A DNA stretch of 64,000 nt, from positions 1 through 64,000 of the forward strand of contig CAJCJI010000178.1 of NCBI GenBank assembly GCA_903970595.1, given 5' to 3'. The position numbers and the translations under genes are program-made. This document shows, in pieces, positions 33,464 through 43,350 of the stretch. The notes beneath the pieces are model-generated. The model did not search any database. It was not told the DNA's origin and saw only the letters and a list, made by a program, of their open reading frames with translations. This DNA is from Verrucomicrobiota bacterium (GTDB lineage Bacteria > Pseudomonadota > Gammaproteobacteria > Nevskiales > Nevskiaceae). How positions within the stretch are numbered: position 1 is the stretch's first letter; the number at the start of each line of letters is the position of its first letter.

Positions 33464-36400
33464 ATGAACAGTGAGCGCCAGTTGCGGGTTCGAGAGCTCT
33501 TTGCCGAGGCGCAAGCGCTGCCCGAAGATGCGCGGGCCGAATTCCTGGAAGGCGCCTGCGAGGGCGATGCCGGCTTGTGTGCCGAATTCGAATCCATGCT
33601 GGCCGCCGCGCAGGCGACCCGCGGCCTCCTCGACCGGCCCGAAGCCACCCGTCCCGGGGAGCGCTCGGACCGGCCGCTGGGTCCAGGCACCCGCCTGGGC
33701 CCGTGGAGCGTCGAGCGCCTGATCGGCCGCGGCGGCATGGGCGAAGTCTACGAAGCCCGGCGCGCCGACGGCGCTTTTGAATTGCGGATCGCCATCAAGC
33801 TGCTCAAGCGCGGCCTCGACACCGACGCGGTGGTCGCCCGCTTCGGCCGCGAGCGCCGCATCCTGGCGCAACTCGACCATCCCAACATCGCCCACGTGCT
33901 GGATGCCGGTGTCGCCGCAGACGGCCGGCCCTTCCTGGCCATGGAGTACGTCGAAGGCAGCGCCATCACCGAATACGCCCGGACGCATGGCTTGTCCACC
34001 GCCGGCGTGCTGCGCCTGATGATCACCGCATGCGAAGCGGCGCAAGCCGCCCACGCCAAGCGCATCGTTCACCGCGACTTGAAGCCCTCCAACGTGATGG
34101 TCAGCAGCCAAGGCCAGGTCAAGCTGCTGGATTTCGGCATCGCTAAGGCGCTGAGCGAAGAAGATGACGATGCCACACGGCTGGCCGGCGAGGCGACGGT
34201 GCTGACTCCCAGCTACGCGGCCCCGGAGCAACTGCTGGGCCGGCCGGCCACCCCCGCCAGCGACGTCTACGCACTGGGCGTGATCCTGTACCAGATGCTG
34301 GTCGAGCGCCTGCCGCACCGGCGCGCCGGACTTTCAAGCAGCCGGATCGCGCTGGAGTTGGATCGGGAGACGAGGGAACGGCCCAGCTCGGTATTGCGCC
34401 GCGAGCGCGGGCGGCTGCCGGAGCAGCAACGGATCGAACGGCTGCACGCGGTAAGCAAGGATCTGGACCTGATCGTGCTCAAGGCGCTGCATGCCGAAGC
34501 CGGGCATCGCTACCCCTCGGGACAGGAACTGGCCGACGACTTGCGGCGGCTGATGGAAAGCCGGCCGGTGCTGGCGCGACCGGATTCCATAGCCTACCGT
34601 GCCGGGCGGTTTGTACGAAGGAACCGGCGCGGCTTGTTGCAGCTGGGCGGTGCGGGATCGATCGCGGCGCTGATTGCGGCCGCAGCCCTGATCCATCAGG
34701 CCAGGATGGAACACCTACGCCGCCTGGTCGCCCTTGGCCAGGAGCAGTTGAGCACGCAGCACGCCGCCCGCGCGGCCGCCTACCTGAGCGCGGCCTATTC
34801 CCTGGGTGATCGCTCGGCGGATGTGCGCTTCGGCCTGGCCCGCGCCATGCCCGCGGTGGAAGCCATGATGGCCTGGTCGGTCGGCTACCCCGGCGCCGAA
34901 TACCAGGGTGTGTCTTACTCGCCGGACTCCGCCAGCGTGGTGCTCACCGACCTGGGCAAACGCAAGCCCTTTGCAACGGTATGGGACGTTAATAAGCAGA
35001 GCCTGAAGCACCGGCTCGAAGGCGCGCCGGCGCTGGCGCAAACGCTTTACAGTCGCGACAGCAGCCGGGTGCTGCTCGCCGGCACTCCCATATACATGCA
35101 AAGCGGGCAGCTTACCCAGGTCTGGGATCTGCGGACCGGGGCCAAGCTGTTCGAGACGGCTGGCAGTACCGGCCCCGGAGACAACGGCCCTTGTCCGGTT
35201 TTCATCGCCGCCGACCCTGACCTCAGCCGGGTACTTTCCATCAGTCCTGAAGGCAAGGCGCAGCTGTGGGACGTCTCGACGGGGCAGAAGTTGTTCACCC
35301 TGGATACGCCGGGAAAGGCGCTTTCGGCCGCCTTCAGCAGGGACGGCAGCCGCATCGTCACGGGCACGGACGACGGCATGGCAGCGATCTGGGACGCCGC
35401 AGCCGGCACCGTCAAGAACGTCATCCACATCACTCCTGCCACACCGGCGACGGCTTTCTTTGCCAACAAGGACAAATTCGTCGTGACCGCGAGCCGGTCC
35501 GGTGTGCTGCATCTTTGGGACGCCGACACCGGCATGTGGCTGGGCTCTCCCGGCGGGGCTGATGGGCCCTTGTTGTTTGCCGGCCTGGACACGGATGGAC
35601 GGCGCCTAGTAACCCTGGCCGGCGGCCAGGGCAACTTCAAAGTCTGGGATTTGATTACGCAGGAATTGGTGCCGCATTCGTTCACCACCAGCATCGATTA
35701 TTTCGGTGGATTTCGCTTGCAGCCGGGAGGCGACGGCATCGTCACCCCTGCCACCGATGGCGTACGCGTCTGGTCCCATTTCGGCGAGGATCTCAGTGGC
35801 CTGTTGGAAGCTAACAGCGAGGAATCGAGCGCGGTGGCCTACAGTCCTGACGGCAACCGGATTCTGACGGCTGCGGAGAAGGGGCTTGTGCGCATGTGGG
35901 ATGCGCGTGCTTTGCACGGCGAACCGGTCCTATCACTGCCGCATGAGCATGTCGCCCAGAATGAACAGTACGGGCCTTGGTGGGCGAGATACACGCCTGA
36001 TGGCAAACGCATCGTGTCCGGTGGAACTGACAGCACCGTGCGAATCTGGAACGCTGAGGATGGCAAGCTGCTTGCGGTCTTGCACGGACACAAGGGGCCG
36101 GTGTTTATTAGCAGCATCAGCCCGGACGGCAGGCTACTGGTTACTGGAAGCGAGGACCATACCGCCAGGATTTGGGATCTGCAAAGCGGCGAGACGCTTG
36201 CGGTGCTTGAAGGTCACACGGACAGGGTCGCCCCTCTAATCAGCCCCGATGGTGAATCCGTGATCACCTACACCGGCACGGAGCCGGCGCATTCGGCCAG
36301 GATCTGGGATATCCACAGCGGCAAGCTGCTGGGCACGCTGCAAGGCGATGCTCCTCGTTTCATCAGGATGCAGTTCAGTCCGGATAGCCGGCGTGTGGTG

Positions 36401-37093
36401 ACGTCGCATGCGGACGCGGCGGCCCGGATCTGGGACGCGCATACGGGCAGGTTGTTGCTCACGCTTGGTTGCGCCGGCGCGGTATGGTCGGCGGCATTCA
36501 GTCCCGATGGTTCGCACGTGCTGACCGTCAGCGAAAACAAAGCGGTGCAACTCTGGGATGCGGCCGACGGCCGATTGCTACGGCAGCCGGACCATCTCGA
36601 TTTTCAGCCGCGCATCGGGATTTTCAATCGGGCCGGTGATATTGTGGCAATCGGAGGCGGGACCGCCGTTTTTTTGTGGGAGCCGGCGACCGGGCGGCGT
36701 ACGGTTCTGCCATCGGGCGGCGGGGCCAAATTGAGCTTCAGCCCGGACGAGTCGCTGCTGGTCGGCGCCTCGAGCAACAATCGCGTGAACATCTGGTCGG
36801 TCTCCAGCGGCACACTGCTCGCCAGCTGGACCAATAGCCGTCAGCCGAACAATCCATCCCCTGCTTTCAGCCCCGACGGGCAGCGGCTGGTGACCGCCGG
36901 CATATCGCCGATTGGCGAAAGCGCCTATGTCTGGGACGTCAGCGAGGAGAGCCGCAGTCCCGAACAGATCGCTGCAATCGTCGCCTGCAAATCCGCCTGG
37001 GGCGTCGACGGCGAAAAGCTGGTGCCGCAGACACCGCATCCGGAAAACTGCGCCAAGCTTGCTGCAAGCGGCCCGGCGTCTGCGCAGCGCTGA
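33464..37093 (+). CDS. Ser/Thr protein kinase with a WD40-type beta-propeller region
   Basis: The 1209-aa protein has a helical leader (RELFAEAQALPEDARAEFLEGACEGDAGLCAEFESML), then a complete Hanks-type kinase: IGRGGMGEVYEARR, AIKLLKRG, HRDLKPSNVMV, LLDFGIAKAL and SYAAPEQL. A membrane helix follows near residue 390 (GLLQLGGAGSIAALIAAAALI), and the C-terminal two thirds consists of WD40-type repeats (FSPDGSHVLTVSENKAVQLWDAADG and many similar). All key kinase residues are present. The propeller should be outside the cytoplasm, as in other bacterial WD40 kinases. The kinase half is very similar to the second kinase at 39014. Confidence 0.92.
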   Translation: MNSERQLRVRELFAEAQALPEDARAEFLEGACEGDAGLCAEFESMLAAAQATRGLLDRPEATRPGERSDRPLGPGTRLGPWSVERLIGRGGMGEVYEARRADGAFELRIAIKLLKRGLDTDAVVARFGRERRILAQLDHPNIAHVLDAGVAADGRPFLAMEYVEGSAITEYARTHGLSTAGVLRLMITACEAAQAAHAKRIVHRDLKPSNVMVSSQGQVKLLDFGIAKALSEEDDDATRLAGEATVLTPSYAAPEQLLGRPATPASDVYALGVILYQMLVERLPHRRAGLSSSRIALELDRETRERPSSVLRRERGRLPEQQRIERLHAVSKDLDLIVLKALHAEAGHRYPSGQELADDLRRLMESRPVLARPDSIAYRAGRFVRRNRRGLLQLGGAGSIAALIAAAALIHQARMEHLRRLVALGQEQLSTQHAARAAAYLSAAYSLGDRSADVRFGLARAMPAVEAMMAWSVGYPGAEYQGVSYSPDSASVVLTDLGKRKPFATVWDVNKQSLKHRLEGAPALAQTLYSRDSSRVLLAGTPIYMQSGQLTQVWDLRTGAKLFETAGSTGPGDNGPCPVFIAADPDLSRVLSISPEGKAQLWDVSTGQKLFTLDTPGKALSAAFSRDGSRIVTGTDDGMAAIWDAAAGTVKNVIHITPATPATAFFANKDKFVVTASRSGVLHLWDADTGMWLGSPGGADGPLLFAGLDTDGRRLVTLAGGQGNFKVWDLITQELVPHSFTTSIDYFGGFRLQPGGDGIVTPATDGVRVWSHFGEDLSGLLEANSEESSAVAYSPDGNRILTAAEKGLVRMWDARALHGEPVLSLPHEHVAQNEQYGPWWARYTPDGKRIVSGGTDSTVRIWNAEDGKLLAVLHGHKGPVFISSISPDGRLLVTGSEDHTARIWDLQSGETLAVLEGHTDRVAPLISPDGESVITYTGTEPAHSARIWDIHSGKLLGTLQGDAPRFIRMQFSPDSRRVVTSHADAAARIWDAHTGRLLLTLGCAGAVWSAAFSPDGSHVLTVSENKAVQLWDAADGRLLRQPDHLDFQPRIGIFNRAGDIVAIGGGTAVFLWEPATGRRTVLPSGGGAKLSFSPDESLLVGASSNNRVNIWSVSSGTLLASWTNSRQPNNPSPAFSPDGQRLVTAGISPIGESAYVWDVSEESRSPEQIAAIVACKSAWGVDGEKLVPQTPHPENCAKLAASGPASAQR

Positions 37094-37151
37094 TTGATCA
37101 AGCTGGCATGGAGCAGGCGAGGCGCTGGCCGGTTGGGAAAGGAAGTCCTTC

Positions 37152-38381
37152 TCAGCTTGACGAACGGCTCTCCGCGGAGCGCGTGCTGCCCTTGGTCAGG
37201 GCCGACGCGGCCCAGAACACCAGTCCGCCGAGCGCCAGCGCGCAGCCCACCCAGCCGGTCGAGGTCCAGCCGTAGCCTGCCGCGATTGCAAGTCCGCCCA
37301 GCCAGGGTCCGAGCGCGTTGGCGGCGTTGAAAGCCGAGTGGTTGAGCGCCGCCGCCAGCCGCTGGGCGTCGCCCGCCACGTCCATCAGTCGGGTTTGCAA
37401 TACGGTGGCGAGGGCGGTGCCGCAGCCGATCGCGAACAGGTCCAGCGTGATGCTCCACAGATGGTGCGCGGCGAACGGAAACAGCGCGAGGCACAGAGCG
37501 GAATACACCAGCAGCGCCGCCGCGGTGTTCATCAATGCGCGATCCGCGAAGCGCGGGATGACGAGGTTACCGGCGGTCATGCCGATGCCGAAGACGGCAA
37601 GCACCAGGGGCAGCGCATGCGGGGACGCGCAGGTCACCTGCTCCAGCGTATCGGCCAGGTAGGTGTAAACCGAGAACACGCCGCCGAAACCGATCGCGCC
37701 GATCGCCAGGGTGAGCCACACCTGCCCGCGCCTGAGTGCGCCGAGTTCGCGCAGCGGGCTTGCATCCGTGCCGGCGCGGTCGCGAGGTGCGTACAGCGCG
37801 ACCATGGCGGCCGTCATCAGCGCCAGGAGCGCGACCACGCCGAAGCCCCAGCGCCAGCCCACGCTCTGTCCCAGCCAGTTCGCCAGGGGCACGCCGACGA
37901 TAGTGGCCACGGTCAGCCCGAGCAGTACCCGCCCTACCGCGGCGGTGCGCTGGTCCGGTGGCACCAGCATCGCGGCCACCAGCATGGCGATGCCGAAGTA
38001 CGCGCCATGCGGAAGACCGCTGCAAAAGCGGAACAGCAGCATCCAGCCATAGCTGGGCGCCAGCGCGGACAGGCCGTTGGCCAGCGCAAATGCACCCATC
38101 AAGAGGATCAGGACACTGCGTTTGGCCATTCGCGCCGAGAGCACGGCGATCAGCGGAGCGCCCACCACGACGCCAAGCGCATAGGCGCTGATCACATGGC
38201 CGGCGGTCGGCGCATCCACACCCAGGTCACGCCCGAAGTATGGCAGCAGGCTCATCGTCGCAAACTCGGTGGTGCCGATGGCGAAGCCGCCCATGGCAAG
38301 CGCGAATTGAATCAGTCCTACACTCGCGCCGTCCTTGGGCTGGGCGATGGCGGAGTCGGGTATTGGCGCGCCGGCTTCCAT
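37152..38381 (-). CDS. MFS efflux transporter, AraJ/DHA1-type
   Basis: The 409-aa protein has 12 predicted membrane helices and family features such as FALAMGGFAIGTTEFATMSLLPYFGRDLGVDAPTAGHVISAYALGVVVGAPLIAVLSARMAKR (helices 1-2 with the loop 2-3 motif) and FRFCSGLPHGAYFGIAMLVAAMLVPPDQRTAAVGRVLLGLTVATIVGVPLANWLGQSVGWRWGF. This pattern is shared with sugar and drug efflux proteins such as AraJ and YdhP. Substrate is unknown. It is inserted between the two kinases, convergent with the first. Confidence 0.88.
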   Translation of the reverse strand: MEAGAPIPDSAIAQPKDGASVGLIQFALAMGGFAIGTTEFATMSLLPYFGRDLGVDAPTAGHVISAYALGVVVGAPLIAVLSARMAKRSVLILLMGAFALANGLSALAPSYGWMLLFRFCSGLPHGAYFGIAMLVAAMLVPPDQRTAAVGRVLLGLTVATIVGVPLANWLGQSVGWRWGFGVVALLALMTAAMVALYAPRDRAGTDASPLRELGALRRGQVWLTLAIGAIGFGGVFSVYTYLADTLEQVTCASPHALPLVLAVFGIGMTAGNLVIPRFADRALMNTAAALLVYSALCLALFPFAAHHLWSITLDLFAIGCGTALATVLQTRLMDVAGDAQRLAAALNHSAFNAANALGPWLGGLAIAAGYGWTSTGWVGCALALGGLVFWAASALTKGSTRSAESRSSS

Positions 38382-39013
38382 TCGTCAAGAGCCTCATTTT
38401 GAATCATCAAACGCCCGCTTCGCGGGACGTTGTGGGGGTAAATAAAGTCGGGAACCAGCGAAGCCGGGGCTGATGAGCGGCTTGCCGAACTTCCGACGTC
38501 TGCAATGTACGGGCCATCGTGCCCCGTTCAAGCGTCTGACCGGCGATCGGCCGGTGGGATTTGCCATGCCGAAACTGTGCGGTCGCGCACAGGAAGGGCT
38601 CGGAAAGGGTTCAATCCGGCGCGATTCTCAAATAATTCACCTTTTCCGCACAAATTCGTAAAGCCTCTTGTCACCAACCTGACTAAGGTGTAGCAGCGGT
38701 CAAGCGGAGGTTCGGCTGGGGAATCCAGACAAGGGCGGCATGCTTTATTCAACGGGAGTCTTTGAACATGACGATGATATGTCCTGGGGCCTATTCGCTG
38801 TTGGTGTGGATGCCGCTGCTGCTGACCGCGGGTTCTATTTGCGCTTTGTTGTGGATGATCTGGTCGGATACGGTCAGAACATCGCGTGTCGGCGCCAGGA
38901 CATCGCGGTACCGGCTAACGGCCTCGCCGCGGGAGGAGAACGGGCATCGCTGGGTCCGCATGTTGCTTAGCTGAGCGGCGGTTTGTAGGCTCGACTCGGC
39001 AAACGGCACGTCC
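38382..39013. other. Long intergenic region with little visible content
   Basis: Promoters for the leftward MFS gene and the rightward kinase gene should lie in these 632 nt. The only coding candidate is a small membrane ORF at 38768-38974, listed separately. I find no RNA gene and no convincing promoter. Confidence 0.4.
38768..38974 (+). CDS. Possible small membrane protein
   Basis: A GGGAG element nine bases before ATG 38768 opens a 68-aa frame, MTMICPGAYSLLVWMPLLLTAGSICALLWMIWSDTV followed by a basic tail. It would have one membrane helix. It lies 39 nt before the second kinase gene. No family is recognised and the frame may be chance. Confidence 0.3.
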   Translation: MTMICPGAYSLLVWMPLLLTAGSICALLWMIWSDTVRTSRVGARTSRYRLTASPREENGHRWVRMLLS

Positions 39014-41860
39014 ATGAGCACGGAGCGCTGGTCCCAGGTGCAAGCGCTCTACCTGGAAGCTGAGGCGCTGCCTGAAGATGCGCGTGCCGAGTTCCTGAGC
39101 GACAACTGTGGCGACGACGCCGCAATGCGCGCGGAAGTCGAGCGCCTGCTGCTGTCGTCCCAGGCCACCAGCGGCGCATTCCAGCGGACCGATTCAACCC
39201 AGCCGAGCGAGCCAGTCGAGCGGCCGCTGACCGCCGGCACCCGCCTGGGCCCCTGGAGTATCGAGCGGCTGGCCGGCCGCGGCGGCATGGGGGAAGTCTA
39301 CGAAGCCAAGCGCGCCGACGGCGCCTTCGAGCTGCGGGTCGCTATCAAGCTGCTCAAACGTGGGCTGGACAGCGAGGCATTTGTGGCCCGGTTCAGCCGC
39401 GAGCGCAGGATTCTGGCTCAGCTCGATCATCCGAACATCGCCCGCGTGCTGGATGCGGGCGTTACCGGCGATGGCCGCCCGTTCCTGGTGATGGAATACG
39501 TTGAAGGCAGGTCGTTGGTGGAGTACGCCCGGATGCTGGAGTTGGGCGTTCGGGCACGCCTGTCCCTGACTATCACCATCTGCGAAGCGGTGCAGGCAGC
39601 ACATGCCCGGCACATTGTCCACCGCGATTTGAAGCCGGGCAACGTGCTGGTGACTGCGCAGGGCCAGGTCAAGCTGCTGGACTTCGGCGTCGCCAAGGCC
39701 CTCGCCGAGGAAGACACAGATTCCACCCGCCTGGCCGGAGAGGTCAGCGCACTGACTCCGGCTTACGCCTCCCCCGAGCAGCTGCTCGGGCAGTCCGCTA
39801 CCCCAGGCGGCGATGTTTACGCGCTGGGCGTGATGCTTTTTCAGCTGCTGACCGACCGCCTGCCGCATCAGCGCAGCGGACGCTCGGTGAACGAGATCAT
39901 GCTTGGGCTGAGCCATGAAACCACTCAGCGGCCCAGCGTCGCCCTGCGCAAGGAGCGTGGGCGGCTGCAGGAAGCGCATCGCAGGGAACGCATCCATGCC
40001 ATCTCCGGCGACCTGGACCGGATTGTGCTCAAGACTCTGCACGCCGAAGCCTCGCGGCGCTATGCCGACGCAGGCGAATTGGCGCAGGACCTGCGCCGCT
40101 TCCTCGAGCACAAACCGGTGCTGGCGCGTCCCGACTCGCTCGCCTATCGCGCCAGTCGCTTCGCGCGCCGCAATCGCCTTGCGGTATTGGCCATGGCGGG
40201 GATCCTATTGTCTTTGTCCGGCGGCCTGGCGGCGGCGCTGTGGCAGGCGCAACGGGCGACGCGAGAGGCCTTGGCGGCGCAGCATGTCGAGCAGTTCATG
40301 CTCGATTTCGTGCGCGAACAGGATCGCTACCGGCGCGGCAAGAGCCATGCGCGATCGCTGGACGACATCATCCAGCAGGCGATCGACCGCGCCGCGACGC
40401 AGTTGCGCGATGAGCCCGCGGCACGCCTGGAAGTATTGCGGGCCTTGGGCTACATCGCGGTCGATACCGGACAGATTGAACTGGTGCGCAAGACGCTTTT
40501 GCCCTTGCTGCGCGACAGCAAAAAAATCTTCGGCGCGCGCAGCAAGCAGGTCGCCGACGTACTGGCCGATCTGGCCAATGCCGAGTACTTCGCCGACCGC
40601 GGCGCCGCCCTGTTGTATGCGCGCGAAGCCGTCTCCATCAAGCGCGAAAACGGCGATGCTCACAACTCCGGTTTCGCGGAGCTGGAGGCGCGTCTCGGGG
40701 CGCTTGAGGCCCAGGACGAAGGCTTGCTTGACCCAGGCCTTGCGTTGTTGCGGGACGCGGTGGAGACCTTTGCCGGCACTGCCGGCGCAGAATCACCCGA
40801 TACGGCCTTTACGCGTTTTCAATTATCCGCTGTGCTGATCCAGTTTCGGCTCGACAGGCGAGGCGAAGAGCCCTTGCTGGGCGCTATTGACACGCTCGAA
40901 CGCGTGCTCGGGGCCAACAGCATCCGGTTGCAGGCGCCGTTGCGCGTGCTGAGCGAACTGCGGGCGCGTCAAGGGCGTTTCTCGGAGGCAGTTGCCGCCG
41001 CGGATCGCAGCATCGAGGTGGCTCGCTCCAATGCCCAAGGCCGGGATATGCGGGTGGGCGATGCCCTCAAAGCGAAGATCGGCGTCCTCACCCGCATGCA
41101 TCGCTACCGTGAAGCGCAAGCCTTGGCGCCGCAAGCCCTTGCGGCCATTCCCGAGGATGCGCTCACCTTTTTGTCGGCCGCCCGGCATGCCGTCGCAGAC
41201 CTGGACCTGGCGACAGGGCGCTGGGACGAGGCCGAAGCCTTGCTTGCTCAAAATCTGGAAACGCGCCGGCGGACCCTGGCAGATCCGGACCTGTCGCACA
41301 TGCAGCAGTTGCAGCGCAGCCGCCGCGCGGTCGCGCTGGCCCATCTGGGCCGCATGGCGGAGGCGGAAAGCGAGCAACGGCAGGCGCTGGAAATCTACAC
41401 ACGGCTGTTCGGCTTAAGCGGTCCCGAGCTGCCGGAAGTGCGGGAGGACTTGGCCCAGACACTGGAGCTGCGCGGAGCGTTCGAGGAAGCGGCGGTGCAG
41501 CGTCGCCTGGCCCTGGCCACCGCAGCGGCCAGCTACGGCGAATCCTCGGCAGTGTGGGCGCGCAGCGCGCAGGCCCTGGCGCACACGCTGATCCCGCAAG
41601 GTGGCCCGCAGCGCCTGGCCGAAGCGCAAAGCTTGTTGGACAAGGCGCTTGCTGCGTACACGGCGCTACCGGATCCGCAGCCGGAGGCCGCCGCACTGAT
41701 GCTCGACCAGGGACAAGCCTGGCTCCTGCTAGGACACCCGGAGCGGGCCAGGCCGGTCCTCGCCGCCGCGCGGCTGCTATTGCAAAGCGACGAAGCGGCG
41801 CGGACTGGAGATCAAGCGGACTTGCTACGGCGTCTGGAACAGCAGGCTGGATCGCAATAA
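39014..41860 (+). CDS. Ser/Thr protein kinase with a C-terminal TPR-like region
   Basis: The 948-aa protein has the same layout as the kinase at 33464 for its first 400 residues: leader YLEAEALPEDARAEFLSDNCGDDAAMRAEVERLLLSSQATSG, kinase with IGRGGMGEVYEAKR-type loop (LAGRGGMGEVYEAKRADGAFELRVAIKLLKRG), HRDLKPGNVLV, LLDFGVAKAL and AYASPEQLL, and a membrane helix (LAVLAMAGILLSLSGGLAAALW). The rest is helical, with TPR-like repeats in place of WD40 blades (LARDAVETF, LDTLERVL, RRALALA patterns). All key kinase residues are present. It may sense a signal through the extracytoplasmic helical region. Confidence 0.9.
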   Translation: MSTERWSQVQALYLEAEALPEDARAEFLSDNCGDDAAMRAEVERLLLSSQATSGAFQRTDSTQPSEPVERPLTAGTRLGPWSIERLAGRGGMGEVYEAKRADGAFELRVAIKLLKRGLDSEAFVARFSRERRILAQLDHPNIARVLDAGVTGDGRPFLVMEYVEGRSLVEYARMLELGVRARLSLTITICEAVQAAHARHIVHRDLKPGNVLVTAQGQVKLLDFGVAKALAEEDTDSTRLAGEVSALTPAYASPEQLLGQSATPGGDVYALGVMLFQLLTDRLPHQRSGRSVNEIMLGLSHETTQRPSVALRKERGRLQEAHRRERIHAISGDLDRIVLKTLHAEASRRYADAGELAQDLRRFLEHKPVLARPDSLAYRASRFARRNRLAVLAMAGILLSLSGGLAAALWQAQRATREALAAQHVEQFMLDFVREQDRYRRGKSHARSLDDIIQQAIDRAATQLRDEPAARLEVLRALGYIAVDTGQIELVRKTLLPLLRDSKKIFGARSKQVADVLADLANAEYFADRGAALLYAREAVSIKRENGDAHNSGFAELEARLGALEAQDEGLLDPGLALLRDAVETFAGTAGAESPDTAFTRFQLSAVLIQFRLDRRGEEPLLGAIDTLERVLGANSIRLQAPLRVLSELRARQGRFSEAVAAADRSIEVARSNAQGRDMRVGDALKAKIGVLTRMHRYREAQALAPQALAAIPEDALTFLSAARHAVADLDLATGRWDEAEALLAQNLETRRRTLADPDLSHMQQLQRSRRAVALAHLGRMAEAESEQRQALEIYTRLFGLSGPELPEVREDLAQTLELRGAFEEAAVQRRLALATAAASYGESSAVWARSAQALAHTLIPQGGPQRLAEAQSLLDKALAAYTALPDPQPEAAALMLDQGQAWLLLGHPERARPVLAAARLLLQSDEAARTGDQADLLRRLEQQAGSQ

Positions 41861-41967
41861 GGAACGGCGAGCGTACCGTTGTGCCTGCCGTGCCGGGTCG
41901 GGTTCCGCGCCACAACACGGCTGCTAAGCTAGCGCATCCGGTTCGACCACATTTTCCAAGGAACTTC

Positions 41968-43044
41968 ATGCCCACGCTTTTCGATCCAATCGACATCTGC
42001 GGCCTGAATTGCCCGAACCGCATCTGGATGGCCCCGCTCACCCGCGGCCGCGGCACGCGGGAGCATGTGCCCACCGAATTGATGGCCACCTACTATGCGC
42101 AGCGCGCTTCGGCTGGCCTGATCCTCACCGAGGCCACCGGCATCAGCGTCGAAGGCAGCGGCTGGCCTTACGCGGGCGGTCTGTGGGGGGCTGAGCATGT
42201 GGCGCATTGGAAGGCGGTGACCGATGCCGTGCACCAGGCCGGCGGCCGCATTTTCGCCCAGCTTTGGCACATGGGCCGGCTGGTCCATCCCTCCCTGCAC
42301 GGAGTGCACCCGGTTTCCGCCAGCGCTACCACCGGGCCGGGCAAGGCCCACACCTACGAAGGCAAGCAGCCCTACGTCGAGGCGCGGCCGCTGGCGCTGG
42401 AGGAGATCCCGCGCCTGATCGGCGACTACGTGACGGCGGCCCGCAACGCCATCGAGGCCGGCTTCGACGGCGTGCAACTCCACGCCGCCAACGGCTACCT
42501 CATCGACCAGTTCCTGCGCGACGGCAGCAACCACCGCACCGATGCCTATGGCGGCTCCATCGAAAGCCGCATCCGCCTGCTGCGCGAAGTGGCGCAGGCC
42601 CTGATCGGCGCGGTGGGCGCGGAGCGTACCGCCGTGCGCCTGTCGCCCAATGGCGATTCGCAAGGCGTGGACGACAGTCACCAGGAAGTCCTGTTCCCCG
42701 CCGCCGCCGCCGCGCTGCAGGACCTGGGCATCGCTTTCCTGGAGCTACGCGAGCCGGGGCCCAACGGCACCTTCGGCAAATCCGAGCGCCCTCCGGTCGC
42801 CCCGCTGATCCGCAAGGCGTTCAAGGGCGTGCTGGTGCTCAACTCCGACTACGATTTCGCCAGCGGCCAAGCCGCCGTGGCCGAAGGCGCCGCGGACGCC
42901 ATCACCTTTGGCCGCAAATTCCTCGCCAACCCGGACCTGCCGTACCGCTTCGCCCACGGCCTAGCGCTCACTCCGGATGACCCGAAGACCTGGTATACGC
43001 AGGGACCCGAAGGGTATATCACTTATCCAGCGGCGACGGCATAG
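41968..43044 (+). CDS. Old Yellow Enzyme family FMN oxidoreductase (NemA-like)
   Basis: ATG 41968 follows AAGGAA and begins MPTLFDPIDICGLNCPNRIWMAPLTRGRGTREHVPTELMATYYAQRASAGLILTEATGIS, a typical OYE start. The 358-aa sequence has FAQLWHMGRLVHP, VQLHAANGYLIDQFLRDGSNHRTDAYGGSIESRIRLLREV and a C-terminal FGRKFLANPDLPYRF. These FMN enzymes reduce activated C=C bonds, maleimides and nitro esters with NAD(P)H. It stands alone after the kinase gene. Confidence 0.92.
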   Translation: MPTLFDPIDICGLNCPNRIWMAPLTRGRGTREHVPTELMATYYAQRASAGLILTEATGISVEGSGWPYAGGLWGAEHVAHWKAVTDAVHQAGGRIFAQLWHMGRLVHPSLHGVHPVSASATTGPGKAHTYEGKQPYVEARPLALEEIPRLIGDYVTAARNAIEAGFDGVQLHAANGYLIDQFLRDGSNHRTDAYGGSIESRIRLLREVAQALIGAVGAERTAVRLSPNGDSQGVDDSHQEVLFPAAAAALQDLGIAFLELREPGPNGTFGKSERPPVAPLIRKAFKGVLVLNSDYDFASGQAAVAEGAADAITFGRKFLANPDLPYRFAHGLALTPDDPKTWYTQGPEGYITYPAATA

Positions 43045-43300
43045 TCCTCATCCGCCAGCTACTGACGGAGATACAGCCTCAGCCGCGGGATGTTGCGTTT
43101 CGCTGACGCTTCGGCACAAGGCAATCAGATAGGCAGCCATGATTTCCTCCTATGCAGCATCGGCTGGCAGTTGTCAGGTCCAGAACCAAGCTCCGGATTC
43201 CCAGCTCGGGACGCGATTCGATGGGCCGCATGGTAGTCCACAAATACGCTTCATGTAGACACGATGCGGGACTTTTTGTTCGCCATTGGGAGAGAATGCT

Positions 43301-43327
43301 TTGACGGCTGAACTGCATACGTATACT
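43301..43327 (+). promoter_or_regulatory. Promoter-like sequence before the SnoaL gene
   Basis: TTGACG (43301-43306) and TATACT (43322-43327) are separated by 15 bp, each with one mismatch from consensus, but the spacing is short. An ATACGTAT palindrome (43317-43324) overlaps the -10, which could be a repressor site. The rest of the 306-nt gap from 43045 to 43350 shows no gene. Confidence 0.45.
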
Positions 43328-43350
43328 GTTCTTTCAAATTGCTGGAGGAG

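Noticed and set aside
37098-37161. TCAAGCTG/CAGCTTGA inverted repeat between the WD40 kinase and the MFS gene
   Set aside because: Arms are nearly 50 nt apart with no structure between them and may be chance.
38473-38752. Several frames of 60 to 77 codons between the MFS gene and the second kinase
   Set aside because: No ribosome-binding sites or recognisable features. Only the 38768 frame has a plausible start.
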